Made by a program: the position numbers and the translations under genes
Shown: in pieces, positions 30,163-38,983 of the stretch
Position numbering within the stretch: the stretch's first letter is position 1
How the letters are laid out: every line of letters starts with the position of its first letter
Assembly: GCA_002746305.1 (NCBI GenBank)
Contig: NVWV01000006.1
Location: forward strand, 1-64,000
Length of the DNA stretch: 64,000 bases
Source of the DNA: Bacteroidota bacterium
GTDB taxonomy: Bacteria; Bacteroidota; Bacteroidia; NS11-12g; UBA9320
Direction of reading: 5' to 3'
Notes under the pieces: model-generated
The model's input: the letters and a program-made list of their open reading frames with translations, nothing else
What the model was told of the DNA's origin: nothing
The model's database searches: none

Positions 30163-31302
30163 CTATTTTAATATATGACGAGAAATTACAATTTTTTGTA
30201 TCTCAGAGGTTCCTTCACCAATTGTACATAGCTTAGAATCTCTATAAAACTTTTCTACAGGAAAGTCTTTGGTATATCCATATCCTCCAAAAATCTGAAC
30301 TGCTTCAGTACTGGCCCTAACAGCTACTTCGCTCGCATAATACTTAGCCATGGCACTTTCCTTGGTCATTGGAAGCCCCTCGTTCTTAAGGTAACAAGAT
30401 TGATCAATTAACAGTTGTGACGCTTCTATCTCTGTCGCCATATCTGCTAGCTTAAAACTAATCGCTTGAAAACTTGAAATTGGTTTACCAAACTGTTCAC
30501 GCTCCTTGCTGTATTGTAAAGCAGCTTTATATGCTCCTTTAGCAATTCCCAAAGACAGGGCTGCGATAGAAATTCTACCTCCATCGAGTATTTTCATTGC
30601 TTGAATAAAGCCTTGCCCAACCTCCCCGAGTACATTATCATCTGAAATAAAACAATCTTCAAAGATCATTTCTGCGGTTTCTGAAGCTCGCATACCCAGC
30701 TTATTCTCTTTCTTCCCTCCTTTGAAACCTTCTGTGCCTCTTTCAACTATAAAAGCAGTAATACCTTTACTGTCTAACAATTCCCCCGTTCTAGCCAAAA
30801 CAACAGCTACGTCACTTGAAATACCGTGAGTAATCCAATTTTTAGCTCCGTTTAATATCCATCCACCGTCTACCTTTTTACCTATAGTCTTCATTCTTAA
30901 AGCATCGCTACCCGTATTGGGCTCTGTTAAACCCCAGGCTCCAATCCACTCGGCAGACGCCAATTTTGGAAGATACTTTTTCTTTTGTTCCTCATTTGCA
31001 AAATATAGAATATGACCTGTGCATAATGAGTTATGAGCGGCAGTTGATAAACCAATTGAGCCACATACTTGGGCTATCTCATCTACTACTGCCGAATATT
31101 CAAAATAACCTAAACCAGATCCTCCATATTCCTCAGGTACTAAAACCCCCATAAAGCCTTGCTCTCCCATTTTTGTAAATAGATCTCTAGGAAAATGCTG
31201 AGTTTCATCCCACTCCATCACATGTGGTTTAATATACTTTTCAGCAAAATCCCTTGCAGCTTGACGGATCATTTGTTGAGTTTCTGACTGGCTAAAATTC
31301 AT
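30163..31302 (-). CDS. Acyl-CoA dehydrogenase
   Basis: 379 residues, the length of short/medium-chain acyl-CoA dehydrogenases. FAD-binding signature blocks include [14 protein letters not shown] and the C-terminal [18 protein letters not shown]. The catalytic glutamate sits in IGEGTSEIQ, the position used by butyryl-/short-chain enzymes rather than the isovaleryl type. It oxidises acyl-CoA to trans-2-enoyl-CoA and passes electrons to electron-transfer flavoprotein. Chain-length preference is not certain. ATG start, almost directly after a box shared with spt and nqrA. No other beta-oxidation genes are adjacent. Confidence 0.92.
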   Translation of the reverse strand: MNFSQSETQQMIRQAARDFAEKYIKPHVMEWDETQHFPRDLFTKMGEQGFMGVLVPEEYGGSGLGYFEYSAVVDEIAQVCGSIGLSTAAHNSLCTGHILYFANEEQKKKYLPKLASAEWIGAWGLTEPNTGSDALRMKTIGKKVDGGWILNGAKNWITHGISSDVAVVLARTGELLDSKGITAFIVERGTEGFKGGKKENKLGMRASETAEMIFEDCFISDDNVLGEVGQGFIQAMKILDGGRISIAALSLGIAKGAYKAALQYSKEREQFGKPISSFQAISFKLADMATEIEASQLLIDQSCYLKNEGLPMTKESAMAKYYASEVAVRASTEAVQIFGGYGYTKDFPVEKFYRDSKLCTIGEGTSEIQKIVISRHILK

Positions 31303-31318
31303 GTTCTATAATTTGCTG

Positions 31319-31326
31319 CAATTATA
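31319..31326 (-). promoter_or_regulatory. -7-like box upstream of the acyl-CoA dehydrogenase
   Basis: Minus-strand TATAATTG differs by one base from TAnnTTTG and is directly followed by CAGCAAATTATAGAAC and the ATG. The 18 bases 31304-31321 are identical to 57314-57331 upstream of nqrA. Confidence 0.5.
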
Positions 31327-31350
31327 GCATCCTCCCCGGTTATCTAGAAA

Positions 31351-32274
31351 TTAGTTTAGGTCTAAATAAGGTAAAATTCTATCAATGTCTTTACCTCTAA
31401 AAATGTGCATTCTTGTAATATCATTTATTTTTGCAAAAGAACCGTGCTGAATACGGTAATTCACAATTGCTTTAGACTCACCATAGGATAGGTATGGATG
31501 ACTTGCCAGGCTCTTAATATCTCCCGAGTTTAGGTGTATTTTTCTAATATCATTTCCTTCAAAAGCTAGATAGGGTAAAATTCTTTCAATTGTCTCTTCA
31601 GTTAAACCATAGACCTCCGACAATTGACTTGAATCTGTAAACCCGCCCAACTGTTCTCGTCTTTCAATTATCCGTTTTGCATATGTTGGTCCTATTCCTT
31701 TTATTTTATCTAAATCACTTTCTGAAGCAGTGTTAATTGAAACAAGCAAAGGCTCTATCTTTATGGTGACTCTATCTGAATGAACTTGAATTACCTTAAA
31801 GATAGAATCTGGCAACAAAATGTAAGGTTTAAGTCTCAAAAAAAGATTATCGTCTACTGAATATAACTTTTTCACATCATCTTTGGACTTGAATACACCA
31901 CCTTTATTCCTATAGTTGATTAGATTCTTAACTACGGAATATGGGACACCTTTTTTGAGCAGCAGTTTAAAATCGTCTGAATTTGGGTTAAAAGGTAGTA
32001 AACCAAAATCTTTTTTAGAAAGAATCTTTTCACCTCTATCATCCCTATGACCAAACTGATCTTTAGACTTTTTTGCAAAACCATTTTTTAAAGACTGTTT
32101 AAACTCTTCCAACTTTTTCTGGTCCACATACGGGACTTCATCTGGCTGAGAATTCCTTAAATAATAGTATCCTGAAACTAAGCTGAAAATAAAAAGGAGG
32201 GAAAATAATCCCCTCCTTTCGAAACTTGATATTTCTAAATATGATTTAAGTTTTCTTGAAATGTTGTTTTTCAA
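31351..32274 (-). CDS. Membrane-anchored helix-hairpin-helix protein (ComEA-like)
   Basis: 307 residues. One membrane helix (RGLFSLLFIFSLVSGYYYL, about 21-39) is followed by an extracytoplasmic region with at least three helix-hairpin-helix units: GVPYSVVKNLINYRNKGG, INTASESDLDKIKGIGPTYA plus KRIIERREQLGGF, and SHPYLSYGESKAIVNYRIQH. HhH motifs of this ComEA/GspK type bind DNA non-specifically or serve as protein contacts. The anchor and repeats suggest DNA handling at the membrane, for instance uptake together with DprA (encoded at 40152), but this is inference. The TTG start overlaps the spt stop (TTGA), so translation is probably coupled. Confidence 0.8.
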   Translation of the reverse strand: MKNNISRKLKSYLEISSFERRGLFSLLFIFSLVSGYYYLRNSQPDEVPYVDQKKLEEFKQSLKNGFAKKSKDQFGHRDDRGEKILSKKDFGLLPFNPNSDDFKLLLKKGVPYSVVKNLINYRNKGGVFKSKDDVKKLYSVDDNLFLRLKPYILLPDSIFKVIQVHSDRVTIKIEPLLVSINTASESDLDKIKGIGPTYAKRIIERREQLGGFTDSSQLSEVYGLTEETIERILPYLAFEGNDIRKIHLNSGDIKSLASHPYLSYGESKAIVNYRIQHGSFAKINDITRMHIFRGKDIDRILPYLDLN

Positions 32275-33515
32275 CTAAACGCAGCTAGTTTTTCAGCTTT
32301 ATAATCTCCATTGGCTAACTTCTTTTTGACAACTTGAAACGCTTTGATAGTTCTATCTACATCTTCTAATTTATGAACTGCTGTTGGTATTAACCTTAGC
32401 ATAATAACATCTTTAGGTACTACGGGGTAAACTACTATAGAACAGAAAATATTGAAATTCTCTCTTAAATCATACGTAAGATGAGTAGCCTCAGCTATGT
32501 TCCCTTTCAATATCACAGGAGTAACACAAGAGGTAGTAGTACCAATGTCAAAACCTTCTTTTTTTAATGCTCCTTGTAGTGCATTTGTTATTTTCCAAAG
32601 GTTTTCCTTATGCTGTGGTTGAGATTTCAGCATGTCCAGCCTCTTCAAAGCTCCAATTACAAATGGCATGGGCAATGATTTAGCAAAAATTTGTGAACGC
32701 ATACTGTACCTCAAATAATTAATTATAACCTCATCCCCTGCTATGAATGCTCCTATGCTAGCCATTGACTTAGCAAATGTCGAAAAGTAAATATCAATAT
32801 CATCCTGAATTCCTTGTTCTACACCAGCACCTTCTCCATTAGGACCCAAAGTTCCAAAACCATGTGCATCGTCCACCATTAGTCTAAAATCAAATTTAGA
32901 CTTTAGCTCAACGATTTCTCTTAAATTACCCTGGTTGCCACTCATTCCGAATACACCTTCAGTAATTACTAATATAGCTCCATCTTGTTGATCTGCCATT
33001 TTTTTGGCTCTTACAAGCTGACGCTCTAAATTCTCAATATCATTGTGAGCATACACGAAACGTTTACCTTGATGCAGCCTAACTCCATCTATAATACAAG
33101 CATGAGATTCCGCATCGTAAACGATTACGTCTCTTCTATCAACTAAAGCATCTATGGCAGATAAAATACCTTGATATCCAAAGTTGAGTAGAATCGCATC
33201 TTCTTTCTGCTCAAATTCAGCAAGTTGTCTCTCAAGTTCTTCATGATAATCCGTATTCCCGGACATCATTCTAGCACCCATTGGATAGGCACATCCCCAA
33301 GCAGCAGCAGCATCTGCATCTGCTTTTCTAACTTCTGGATGATTACCTAATCCTAGGTAATTATTCAAACTCCAATTGAGCACTTCTTTCCCCCTAAACA
33401 TCATATGTGGAGCTAATTCACCTTCCAACTTTGGAAAAGTATAATAGTGATGTGCATCCTTAGCAAATTGACCCAGAGGACTTGTTTTTCCCGCTATTTT
33501 TTCAAATAAATCCAT
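32271..33515 (-). CDS. spt: Serine palmitoyltransferase-type alpha-oxoamine synthase
   Basis: 414 residues of the PLP-dependent alpha-oxoamine synthase family. Signatures: NWSLNNYLGLGNHPEV, GARMMSGN, DAESHACIIDGVRLHQGKRF, LMVDDAHGFGTLGPNG and the PLP lysine in YFSTFAKSMASIGAF. Related enzymes are Kbl, BioF and serine palmitoyltransferase. The length, the N-terminal FPKLEGELAPHM block and the absence of bio or threonine genes favour the sphingolipid enzyme that joins an amino acid with acyl-CoA. The product could also be the sulfonolipid base made from cysteate. A TAnnTTTG promoter precedes it. ATG start. Confidence 0.78.
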   Translation of the reverse strand: MDLFEKIAGKTSPLGQFAKDAHHYYTFPKLEGELAPHMMFRGKEVLNWSLNNYLGLGNHPEVRKADADAAAAWGCAYPMGARMMSGNTDYHEELERQLAEFEQKEDAILLNFGYQGILSAIDALVDRRDVIVYDAESHACIIDGVRLHQGKRFVYAHNDIENLERQLVRAKKMADQQDGAILVITEGVFGMSGNQGNLREIVELKSKFDFRLMVDDAHGFGTLGPNGEGAGVEQGIQDDIDIYFSTFAKSMASIGAFIAGDEVIINYLRYSMRSQIFAKSLPMPFVIGALKRLDMLKSQPQHKENLWKITNALQGALKKEGFDIGTTTSCVTPVILKGNIAEATHLTYDLRENFNIFCSIVVYPVVPKDVIMLRLIPTAVHKLEDVDRTIKAFQVVKKKLANGDYKAEKLAAFS

Positions 33516-33540
33516 TAAAAAACTTCTTATAAATTTGCTG

Positions 33541-33548
33541 CAAACATA
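33541..33548 (-). promoter_or_regulatory. -7 promoter box for spt
   Basis: Minus-strand TATGTTTG is followed by CAGCAAATTTATAAGAA, nearly the same downstream box as at the acyl-CoA dehydrogenase and nqrA genes. The ATG is 25 bases downstream. Confidence 0.55.
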
Positions 33549-33677
33549 ACAAGATTAGGCTTGTAAACACCACATCTATTGCTTGGTAGGATAAATTGTT
33601 GGAAGCCTTTAGCAAAAAAAAGTTAGAATAAGAGGTGTAACTTATTCATTAACCTTTCGTATATCTACTAAATAACT

Positions 33678-33685
33678 TAAATTTG
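33678..33685 (+). promoter_or_regulatory. -7 promoter box for bamD
   Basis: TAAATTTG with a TTTC 19 bases upstream (33655-33658) approximates the consensus. Its last three bases form a TTG that an ORF caller would take as start; the real start must lie downstream of the transcription start. Confidence 0.5.
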
Positions 33686-33697
33686 CACGCATTTTCA

Positions 33698-34489
33698 GTG
33701 AGACATTTCATCTATATACTAATAGCATTTACAGCAGCTAGCTGTTCCAATTATCAAAAACTGATAAAATCGGGTACACCTATTGAAAAATTTGAGGCTG
33801 CCAAAAAGTACTATAAAGACAAAGATTACATTAGAGCTTTGCCCTTATTTGAAGAACTTCTTGGCGTGTACTATGGAAAAAAAGAACGAGAGGAAATTTA
33901 TTACCTATACGCCTATTCCTACTATGGAAATGCTGAATATTTACTTGCAGGGTATCATTTCAATAACTTTACTCAAACCTATGCTCTAAGCAGTAAAAGA
34001 GAGGAAGCAACTTATATGTCTGCAGTATGTAAGTTTAAAAAATCAATGCCCCATGAACTCGACCAAACTCCAACTAACGCTGCCATTAATGGTCTTCAAG
34101 CATTCATAAATCAATATCCAAATAGTGTATACGTTGAAGATTGCAATAAAAAAATTGATGAACTACGTAGCAATGTTTTGGAAAAGGTATACGAATCAGC
34201 CAAGCTATACTACAGCCTAGGGTACTTTAAAAGTGCAATTGTTTCTTGTACTAACGCTTTGGATGACTACCCTGATATGATTCATCGACCCGAATTAAGT
34301 TTCTTGATTGTAGACGCTGCATTTCAATACGCGGAAAATAGCGTTACTAAGAAACAGGAAGAACGATATGAAGACACCCTTCTTAAAATCAAATACTTTA
34401 GAAAAGAATTTGGTAAAACAGGAGAATTTGCCAAAGAAATTATTAAAATAGAAGAAAAGACCAGTACAAAATTGGCACAATTTAAATAA
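33698..34489 (+). CDS. bamD: Outer membrane protein assembly factor BamD
   Basis: 263 residues from a GTG at 33698. The longer TTG at 33683 overlaps the likely -7 box. The short form gives a textbook lipoprotein signal (RHFIYILIAFTAASC, lipid cysteine about residue 16) followed by SNYQKLIKSG, the usual BamD opening. The rest is tetratricopeptide-like helices (AAKKYYKDKDYIRALPLFEE, AYSYYGNAEYLLAGYHFNNF, SAKLYYSLGYFKSAIVSCTN). It is the essential lipoprotein partner of BamA for inserting beta-barrels in the outer membrane. It heads the bamD-rpoZ-coaBC-DUF4835 group. Confidence 0.92.
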   Translation: MRHFIYILIAFTAASCSNYQKLIKSGTPIEKFEAAKKYYKDKDYIRALPLFEELLGVYYGKKEREEIYYLYAYSYYGNAEYLLAGYHFNNFTQTYALSSKREEATYMSAVCKFKKSMPHELDQTPTNAAINGLQAFINQYPNSVYVEDCNKKIDELRSNVLEKVYESAKLYYSLGYFKSAIVSCTNALDDYPDMIHRPELSFLIVDAAFQYAENSVTKKQEERYEDTLLKIKYFRKEFGKTGEFAKEIIKIEEKTSTKLAQFK

Positions 34490-34506
34490 ACATTCAATAT
34501 ATTATT

Positions 34507-34836
34507 ATGAATAAAAACGATATAGAAATTCCAAATTCAACAATAACTCGTGACACTAGAGAATTAAGCGAGATTTCAGGAAATCTTTACGAATCAGTTG
34601 CAATCATTTCAAAAAGAGCTAATCAAATCTCTTCTACTGTAAAAGAAGAACTATTGGCTAAACTTGATGAGTTTGCCTCAGAACATGACAACTTAGAGGA
34701 AATATTTGAAAATAGAGAACAAATAGAAATTTCTAAGTACTACGAAAGTCTTCCAAAACCAACAATCATAGCTATTGAAGAGTTTTTGGCAAAGAAGGTT
34801 TATTTTAGAAATCCTGCAAAAGAAGATTCTAAATAG
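34507..34836 (+). CDS. rpoZ: RNA polymerase omega subunit, Bacteroidota type
   Basis: 109 residues: STITRDTRELSEISGNLYES, VAIISKRANQISSTVKEELL and the C-terminal PKPTIIAIEEFLAKKVYFRN. This is the Rpb6/omega-like family found between bamD and coaBC in Bacteroidota, quite different from the enterobacterial omega. It assists beta' folding and assembly. It has an ATG start 17 bases after bamD, and its 3' end overlaps the start region of coaBC. Confidence 0.88.
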   Translation: MNKNDIEIPNSTITRDTRELSEISGNLYESVAIISKRANQISSTVKEELLAKLDEFASEHDNLEEIFENREQIEISKYYESLPKPTIIAIEEFLAKKVYFRNPAKEDSK

Positions 34837-36022
34837 AAAGAAAATACTCCTTGGAGTAACTGGCGGTATAGCAGCATATAAGGCCGCTAGCCTTATACGA
34901 CTATTGATAAAAAATGGAGCAGAAGTAAAGGTTGTTTGTACTCCAAACGCCTTAAACTTTGTAACACCACTTACATTATCTACCCTATCAAAAAATGCGA
35001 TTTATTCGCATTTTTTTGTGCAAGAAACGGGGGAATGGGTAAACCACGTTGAACTTGGAAAATGGGCTGATGCCATAATAATTGCACCAGCAACGGCCAA
35101 CACAATGGCCAAAATGGCTGATGGACTTTGTGACAATCTTCTTCTAGCCACCTATCTATCAGCGGACTGCCCAGTATTTTTTGCCCCAGCTATGGATTTG
35201 GATATGTACTTACACCCCGCGTCCAAAAAGAACATTATTACCCTTAAAAGCTTTGAAAATATTGAATTGCCCGCAGGCACAGGTGAATTAGCTAGCGGAT
35301 TAATTGGTAAGGGGCGAATGTGTGAACCTGAAACAATTCTTGAAATTGTTTCAGACTACTTTTCTAAATCTATCTCCTTGGAAGGAAAGACTATTCTTGT
35401 AAATGCAGGTCCTACTTATGAAAAGCTCGATCCTGTAAGATTTATTGGGAACTATAGTAGCGGAAAAATGGGCAAAGCTATTGCGAATGAGCTTTGCAAT
35501 CGTGGTGCCAAAGTCATTCTTGTGCTTGGCCCAGTTAAATCTGATGGCTTAGATACTAGAGTCGAGCTAATAAAAATTGAAAGTGCCCAAGATATGTACG
35601 AAGCTTGTAGCAAGGCTTTTACTCAATGTGATGCTGCCATACTAAGTGCAGCGGTAGCAGATTATAGACCTGCAGTAAGAGCAGACCAAAAAATTAAAAA
35701 GAAAGCTGACAACTACAATCTGGAGCTAATAAAAACCGTTGATGTTTTGAAAAGTCTTGGAACTATGAAAACACCTAACCAAGTTTTGATAGGCTTTGCA
35801 CTTGAGACCGAAAATGAGTTTAACAATGCTCAATCTAAGCTCAAAAAGAAAAATCTAGACTTCATAGTACTAAACTCAATGAATGACAAGGGAGCTGGGT
35901 TTGGGAAGGACACTAATAAAATAACTATCATTGAAAAAAACGGCAAAAGCCATACATTTGACACCAAGCCTAAAAAAGACGTAGCAAAAGACATTATAAC
36001 GGTATTGGAATCACACTTATGA
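34814..36022 (+). CDS. coaBC: Bifunctional phosphopantothenoylcysteine decarboxylase/synthase
   Basis: About 402 residues. It makes 4'-phosphopantetheine from phosphopantothenate and cysteine, in two steps of CoA synthesis. The N-terminal CoaC flavoprotein half has GVTGGIAAYKAASLIRLL, the catalytic histidine in WVNHVELG, IAPATANTMAKMADG and PAMDLDMY. The CoaB half has NAGPTYEKLDPVRFIGNYSSG and SAAVADYRP. No ATG, GTG or TTG lies just before the domain. Candidates are CTG 34814 (chosen), ATT 34826 or the long TTG 34775, all overlapping the end of rpoZ, so translation is probably coupled to it. The TGA overlaps the next ATG (ATGA). Confidence 0.92.
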   Translation: MQKKILNRKKILLGVTGGIAAYKAASLIRLLIKNGAEVKVVCTPNALNFVTPLTLSTLSKNAIYSHFFVQETGEWVNHVELGKWADAIIIAPATANTMAKMADGLCDNLLLATYLSADCPVFFAPAMDLDMYLHPASKKNIITLKSFENIELPAGTGELASGLIGKGRMCEPETILEIVSDYFSKSISLEGKTILVNAGPTYEKLDPVRFIGNYSSGKMGKAIANELCNRGAKVILVLGPVKSDGLDTRVELIKIESAQDMYEACSKAFTQCDAAILSAAVADYRPAVRADQKIKKKADNYNLELIKTVDVLKSLGTMKTPNQVLIGFALETENEFNNAQSKLKKKNLDFIVLNSMNDKGAGFGKDTNKITIIEKNGKSHTFDTKPKKDVAKDIITVLESHL

Positions 36023-36906
36023 AATATATACTCATTTCTATTTGCTTATTATGTACATTTATAGCTCAGTCTCAGGACTTGCAATGTAATGTACAAGTAA
36101 ACTCAGATAAAATTCAAACCTCGAACAAAGAGATTTTTATAGAATTACAAAATGCAATTAATCAATTTATTAATCAGCGTAAATGGATTAGTGACAAAGT
36201 ACAACCTCAAGAAAAAATTAATTGCAATCTTGTAATTAACATCACTAGTTTTAACATTGACAAGTTTGAAGCGGAAGTTAGTATTACCAGCAGTAGACCT
36301 GTATTTGGCACTACATACAACACTCCAATGTTCAATCACTTTGATCAGGAATGGTACTTTAGCTACGCTCAGTTTCAAAGTCTTGAATACCAAGACAACG
36401 CCAATATAATGCCTCTAACAACACTAATTGCATTTTACGCAAATGTTATCATTGGGGTCGATTTTGATTCATTTCATCCTGAAGGTGGTAATCCGTATTT
36501 TACAAAAGCATTAGAGATTAGAAATATTGCTCAAAAAACAGCAGGATGGAACCCTAGTGATGGTAGAGGTAATAGAAACAAGTATTATATAATTGACCAA
36601 CTAATGGACGACAGGTATAGACCTTTACGCACGGCCTATTATCAGTATCATATGACAGGTATGGATAAATTTAAAGACGACAATAGTGCCGCTAGGAAAG
36701 AAATCTACCAATCATTGGAAAAAATAAGAATTATTCAAGAAAGACTTCCAAACTCTGTAATCTTTAAAATATTCTTCAATGCTAAAAGAGAAGAGCTTAT
36801 CAATATTTTTAAGCAGGCTGAACCAGGATTAAAAAATCGGGCAATTGAATTATTGGGGAAACTTGATCCATCCAATATTTCCAATTACGAAAAGATTAAA
36901 CAGTAA
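36019..36906 (+). CDS. DUF4835 family protein (annotated elsewhere as T9SS protein PorD)
   Basis: 295 residues with a signal peptide (KYILISICLLCTFIAQSQ). The body has the family features NCLVINITSF-like CNLVINITSFNIDKFEAEVS, TYNTPMFNHFDQEWYFSYAQ, LIAFYANVIIGVDFDSFHPE and AQKTAGWNPSDGRGNRNKYY. It is a periplasmic or envelope protein of Bacteroidota, named PorD in some databases because of a link with type IX secretion; I hold that name as tentative. It starts inside the coaBC stop (ATGA). In many relatives recN follows here, but in this window the next gene is convergent and unrelated. Confidence 0.85.
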   Translation: MKYILISICLLCTFIAQSQDLQCNVQVNSDKIQTSNKEIFIELQNAINQFINQRKWISDKVQPQEKINCNLVINITSFNIDKFEAEVSITSSRPVFGTTYNTPMFNHFDQEWYFSYAQFQSLEYQDNANIMPLTTLIAFYANVIIGVDFDSFHPEGGNPYFTKALEIRNIAQKTAGWNPSDGRGNRNKYYIIDQLMDDRYRPLRTAYYQYHMTGMDKFKDDNSAARKEIYQSLEKIRIIQERLPNSVIFKIFFNAKREELINIFKQAEPGLKNRAIELLGKLDPSNISNYEKIKQ

Positions 36907-36908
36907 GT

Positions 36909-37763
36909 CTAACTATTAAACTCCATTGTAAAACTTTTTTCAAGGTCATCTCCTTTGGGTATTTTAATGATTCCTTTTTTATCATTAATTTGTTTATTGT
37001 GCGAAGCATAGTCGGCTAGTCCCTGCCAAGGTTCTAAACATACAAATGGTGCTGAAGGTTTAGACCATATTCCTAAATACGGAAAATCCTTAATCTTAAC
37101 CTTAATTGAATAACCACTCGTTTTATGTTGCAAGGTCACATGGTTAGATCTGAGTCCTTGAAAGATTAAGGCATCATGATCAAAGATTTCATTATCTAAT
37201 CTTATAGTATTCCCATTTATAACTTCTAACTCTTGGTTATTTATGTATGGACCACTCAATTGATTACTCCTTACATGTTCATTTTTACTGAAGTGTAGCT
37301 CATAGTCTTCTATAGGGTCTGCATTAAATGCAGGATGACCACCAATAGATGCTGGAATGGCTTTAATGTCATCATTGATTATCCGATATATCTGCTTTAG
37401 TATATTATCCTCTAACCTGTATGTAATTAACAAGGTAAACTTAAAAGGATAAGACTTGAGGGTATCTATATTATGTTTCAACACAAAACAAATGGAATGT
37501 TCACTTTGATGAAGCATGTCAAAATCCGTATCTCTTGCAAAACCATGGTGATTCATGCTATATGTTTGATTTTCATAAATATACTGATGATCAAGTAGAC
37601 TTCCAACAATGGGGAATAAATTGGGTGCATGACGAGGCCACACATCACCCGCTTGCCAAATAAACTCTGTACCATTATTATTTATTACAGAACATAACTC
37701 GGCTCCTTTTCTTTTTACCCTAATCTCAAGATATTCATTTTTTATAGAAAACTCATCTAGCAT
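36909..37763 (-). CDS. Aldose 1-epimerase family protein, LacX-like
   Basis: 284 residues of the galactose mutarotase-like beta-sandwich. Visible are IKNEYLEIRVKRKGAELCSV at the start, HGFARDTDFDM with a conserved histidine, SIGGHPAFN with the second histidine, and the glutamate in CLEPWQGLAD. LacX-like members interconvert anomers of sugars or sugar phosphates; the substrate is unknown. It has an ATG start and stands alone on the minus strand. It converges with the DUF4835 gene with only two bases between the stops. Confidence 0.85.
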   Translation of the reverse strand: MLDEFSIKNEYLEIRVKRKGAELCSVINNNGTEFIWQAGDVWPRHAPNLFPIVGSLLDHQYIYENQTYSMNHHGFARDTDFDMLHQSEHSICFVLKHNIDTLKSYPFKFTLLITYRLEDNILKQIYRIINDDIKAIPASIGGHPAFNADPIEDYELHFSKNEHVRSNQLSGPYINNQELEVINGNTIRLDNEIFDHDALIFQGLRSNHVTLQHKTSGYSIKVKIKDFPYLGIWSKPSAPFVCLEPWQGLADYASHNKQINDKKGIIKIPKGDDLEKSFTMEFNS

Positions 37764-37993
37764 ACGCTGCGAAGTTAATCCGTCTTCATTTTATCTATCC
37801 ATGAATTCAGAAAATGAAATACACTGTGTAAATTAACTTGGACCTTAACTGTACACAATACGGATATCTATTGCATTTTACACTTCAAACAATTTACAGT
37901 ATAAATACAGTTCATTTCCGCGAAAGTATATGATGTAGTCTCTAGAGCCATCACATATAATATACTAAGTCGATTAGCACATAGTCATAATAG
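37764..37993. other. Non-coding stretch upstream of the LacX-like gene
   Basis: Part of a 482-base gap (37764-38245) without protein genes. I see no ORF, hairpin with T-tract or clear promoter box in this portion; it is A/T-rich with several TACA/TGTA runs. The rest of the gap holds tRNA-Ala and the upstream region of the lipoprotein gene. Confidence 0.5.
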
Positions 37994-38067
37994 TGGAGAA
38001 TATCGGAGTCGAACCGATGACCTCTTGCATGCCATGCAAGCACTCTAGCCAACTGAGCTAATCCCCC
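37994..38067 (-). tRNA. tRNA-Ala (GGC)
   Basis: A 74-base cloverleaf with acceptor GGGGGAT/ATTCTCC (two G-U pairs), D-arm GCTCAGTTGGCTAGAG, anticodon stem CTTGC/GCAAG enclosing ATGGCAT, and discriminator A. It stands alone. No direct repeat of its 3' end is seen nearby, so there is no sign of an integrated element. Confidence 0.96.
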
Positions 38068-38245
38068 ATTTATTAATAAGATCAGAATACAACTGATTCA
38101 CCCCATCAACGCAACGAATATAACAATTGTCGCAAAAAAAAGAAACCTTCTATTTGCAATGAATAATTTGGGTTAAAAGTATCGAGCTATATTTTTATGT
38201 TTACCTCCAATAGCAAAAGTCAGAAGAAATCACTTTATTCGTAAA

Positions 38246-38983
38246 ATGAAGACTTCTAGTTTCAAATTTTTTTTTACTGCCTTTCTCATTTTGTCGTTAT
38301 TGGACTCTTGTACTTCAACTAAAAGACAATATAACAAGGGCTTTCAAATTGAATGGTTTGGTGGTGGAAGTAAAAAAAGTCAAGCTAAAAATAGGACTCA
38401 GCAACATGGGGTATTTTCAAATAAAAAGTTAGCTCTATCTAATACAGCTGCTGAAAGACACTATGCACCCCTTGCTACTCAAGAATCAGGTTACTACAGA
38501 TTAGAAACTACCAAACAACTTTTAGAAAGAATTAAAACCAACTCTTATACATATAAAAGCAAAAAAGAAATACTTAAAGACAGTGCCCAAATACAAGCTG
38601 AATTCTTACCTTCTTTATTAGAAAAAACAAACTATAAAAACCAACAGACTAATGAATCTAAATCAAGTAGAGGTATTGGCCTGTTTCTACTTTTACTTGG
38701 AATTATTATTTTACTTTTCGCTAGTATTCTTTTAGGAGCATTATTGGCAATTCTGGGCATTGTTCTGATGACAAGAAGTCCAAAAGAAAGCGGAAGTCCA
38801 TCAAAAGACAGCGAGGATAATACCTCTTACATAGACGTTTTATATTTAAAGAATGGGAGTATAATAAGGGGGCAAATAATAGAGCAAGTGCCTAACAAAT
38901 CTTTAAAAATTCAGACTGCTGGGGGAAGTATTTTTGTTTATAAAATGGAAGAGGTAGAAAAGATAATTAAGGAACCAAAGTAG
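38246..38983 (+). CDS. Putative lipoprotein with internal membrane hairpin
   Basis: 245 residues. A lipoprotein signal (FFFTAFLILSLLDSC) is followed by a basic, low-complexity region. One long glycine-rich hydrophobic segment follows at about 146-175 (GIGLFLLLLGIIILLFASIL and onward), then a small C-terminal domain (VLYLKNGSIIRGQIIEQVPN, GSIFVYKMEEVEKI). That last module occurs at the ends of many Bacteroidota envelope proteins, but I know no function for it. A lipid anchor plus a strong internal membrane segment is unusual; the protein may instead be an inner-membrane protein. Its 3' end overlaps the end of queA by 17 bases. Confidence 0.75.
   Translation: MKTSSFKFFFTAFLILSLLDSCTSTKRQYNKGFQIEWFGGGSKKSQAKNRTQQHGVFSNKKLALSNTAAERHYAPLATQESGYYRLETTKQLLERIKTNSYTYKSKKEILKDSAQIQAEFLPSLLEKTNYKNQQTNESKSSRGIGLFLLLLGIIILLFASILLGALLAILGIVLMTRSPKESGSPSKDSEDNTSYIDVLYLKNGSIIRGQIIEQVPNKSLKIQTAGGSIFVYKMEEVEKIIKEPK

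Noticed and set aside
37994..38067. tRNA-Ala as attachment site of a genomic island
   Set aside because: No integrase and no repeat of the tRNA 3' end were seen on either side.
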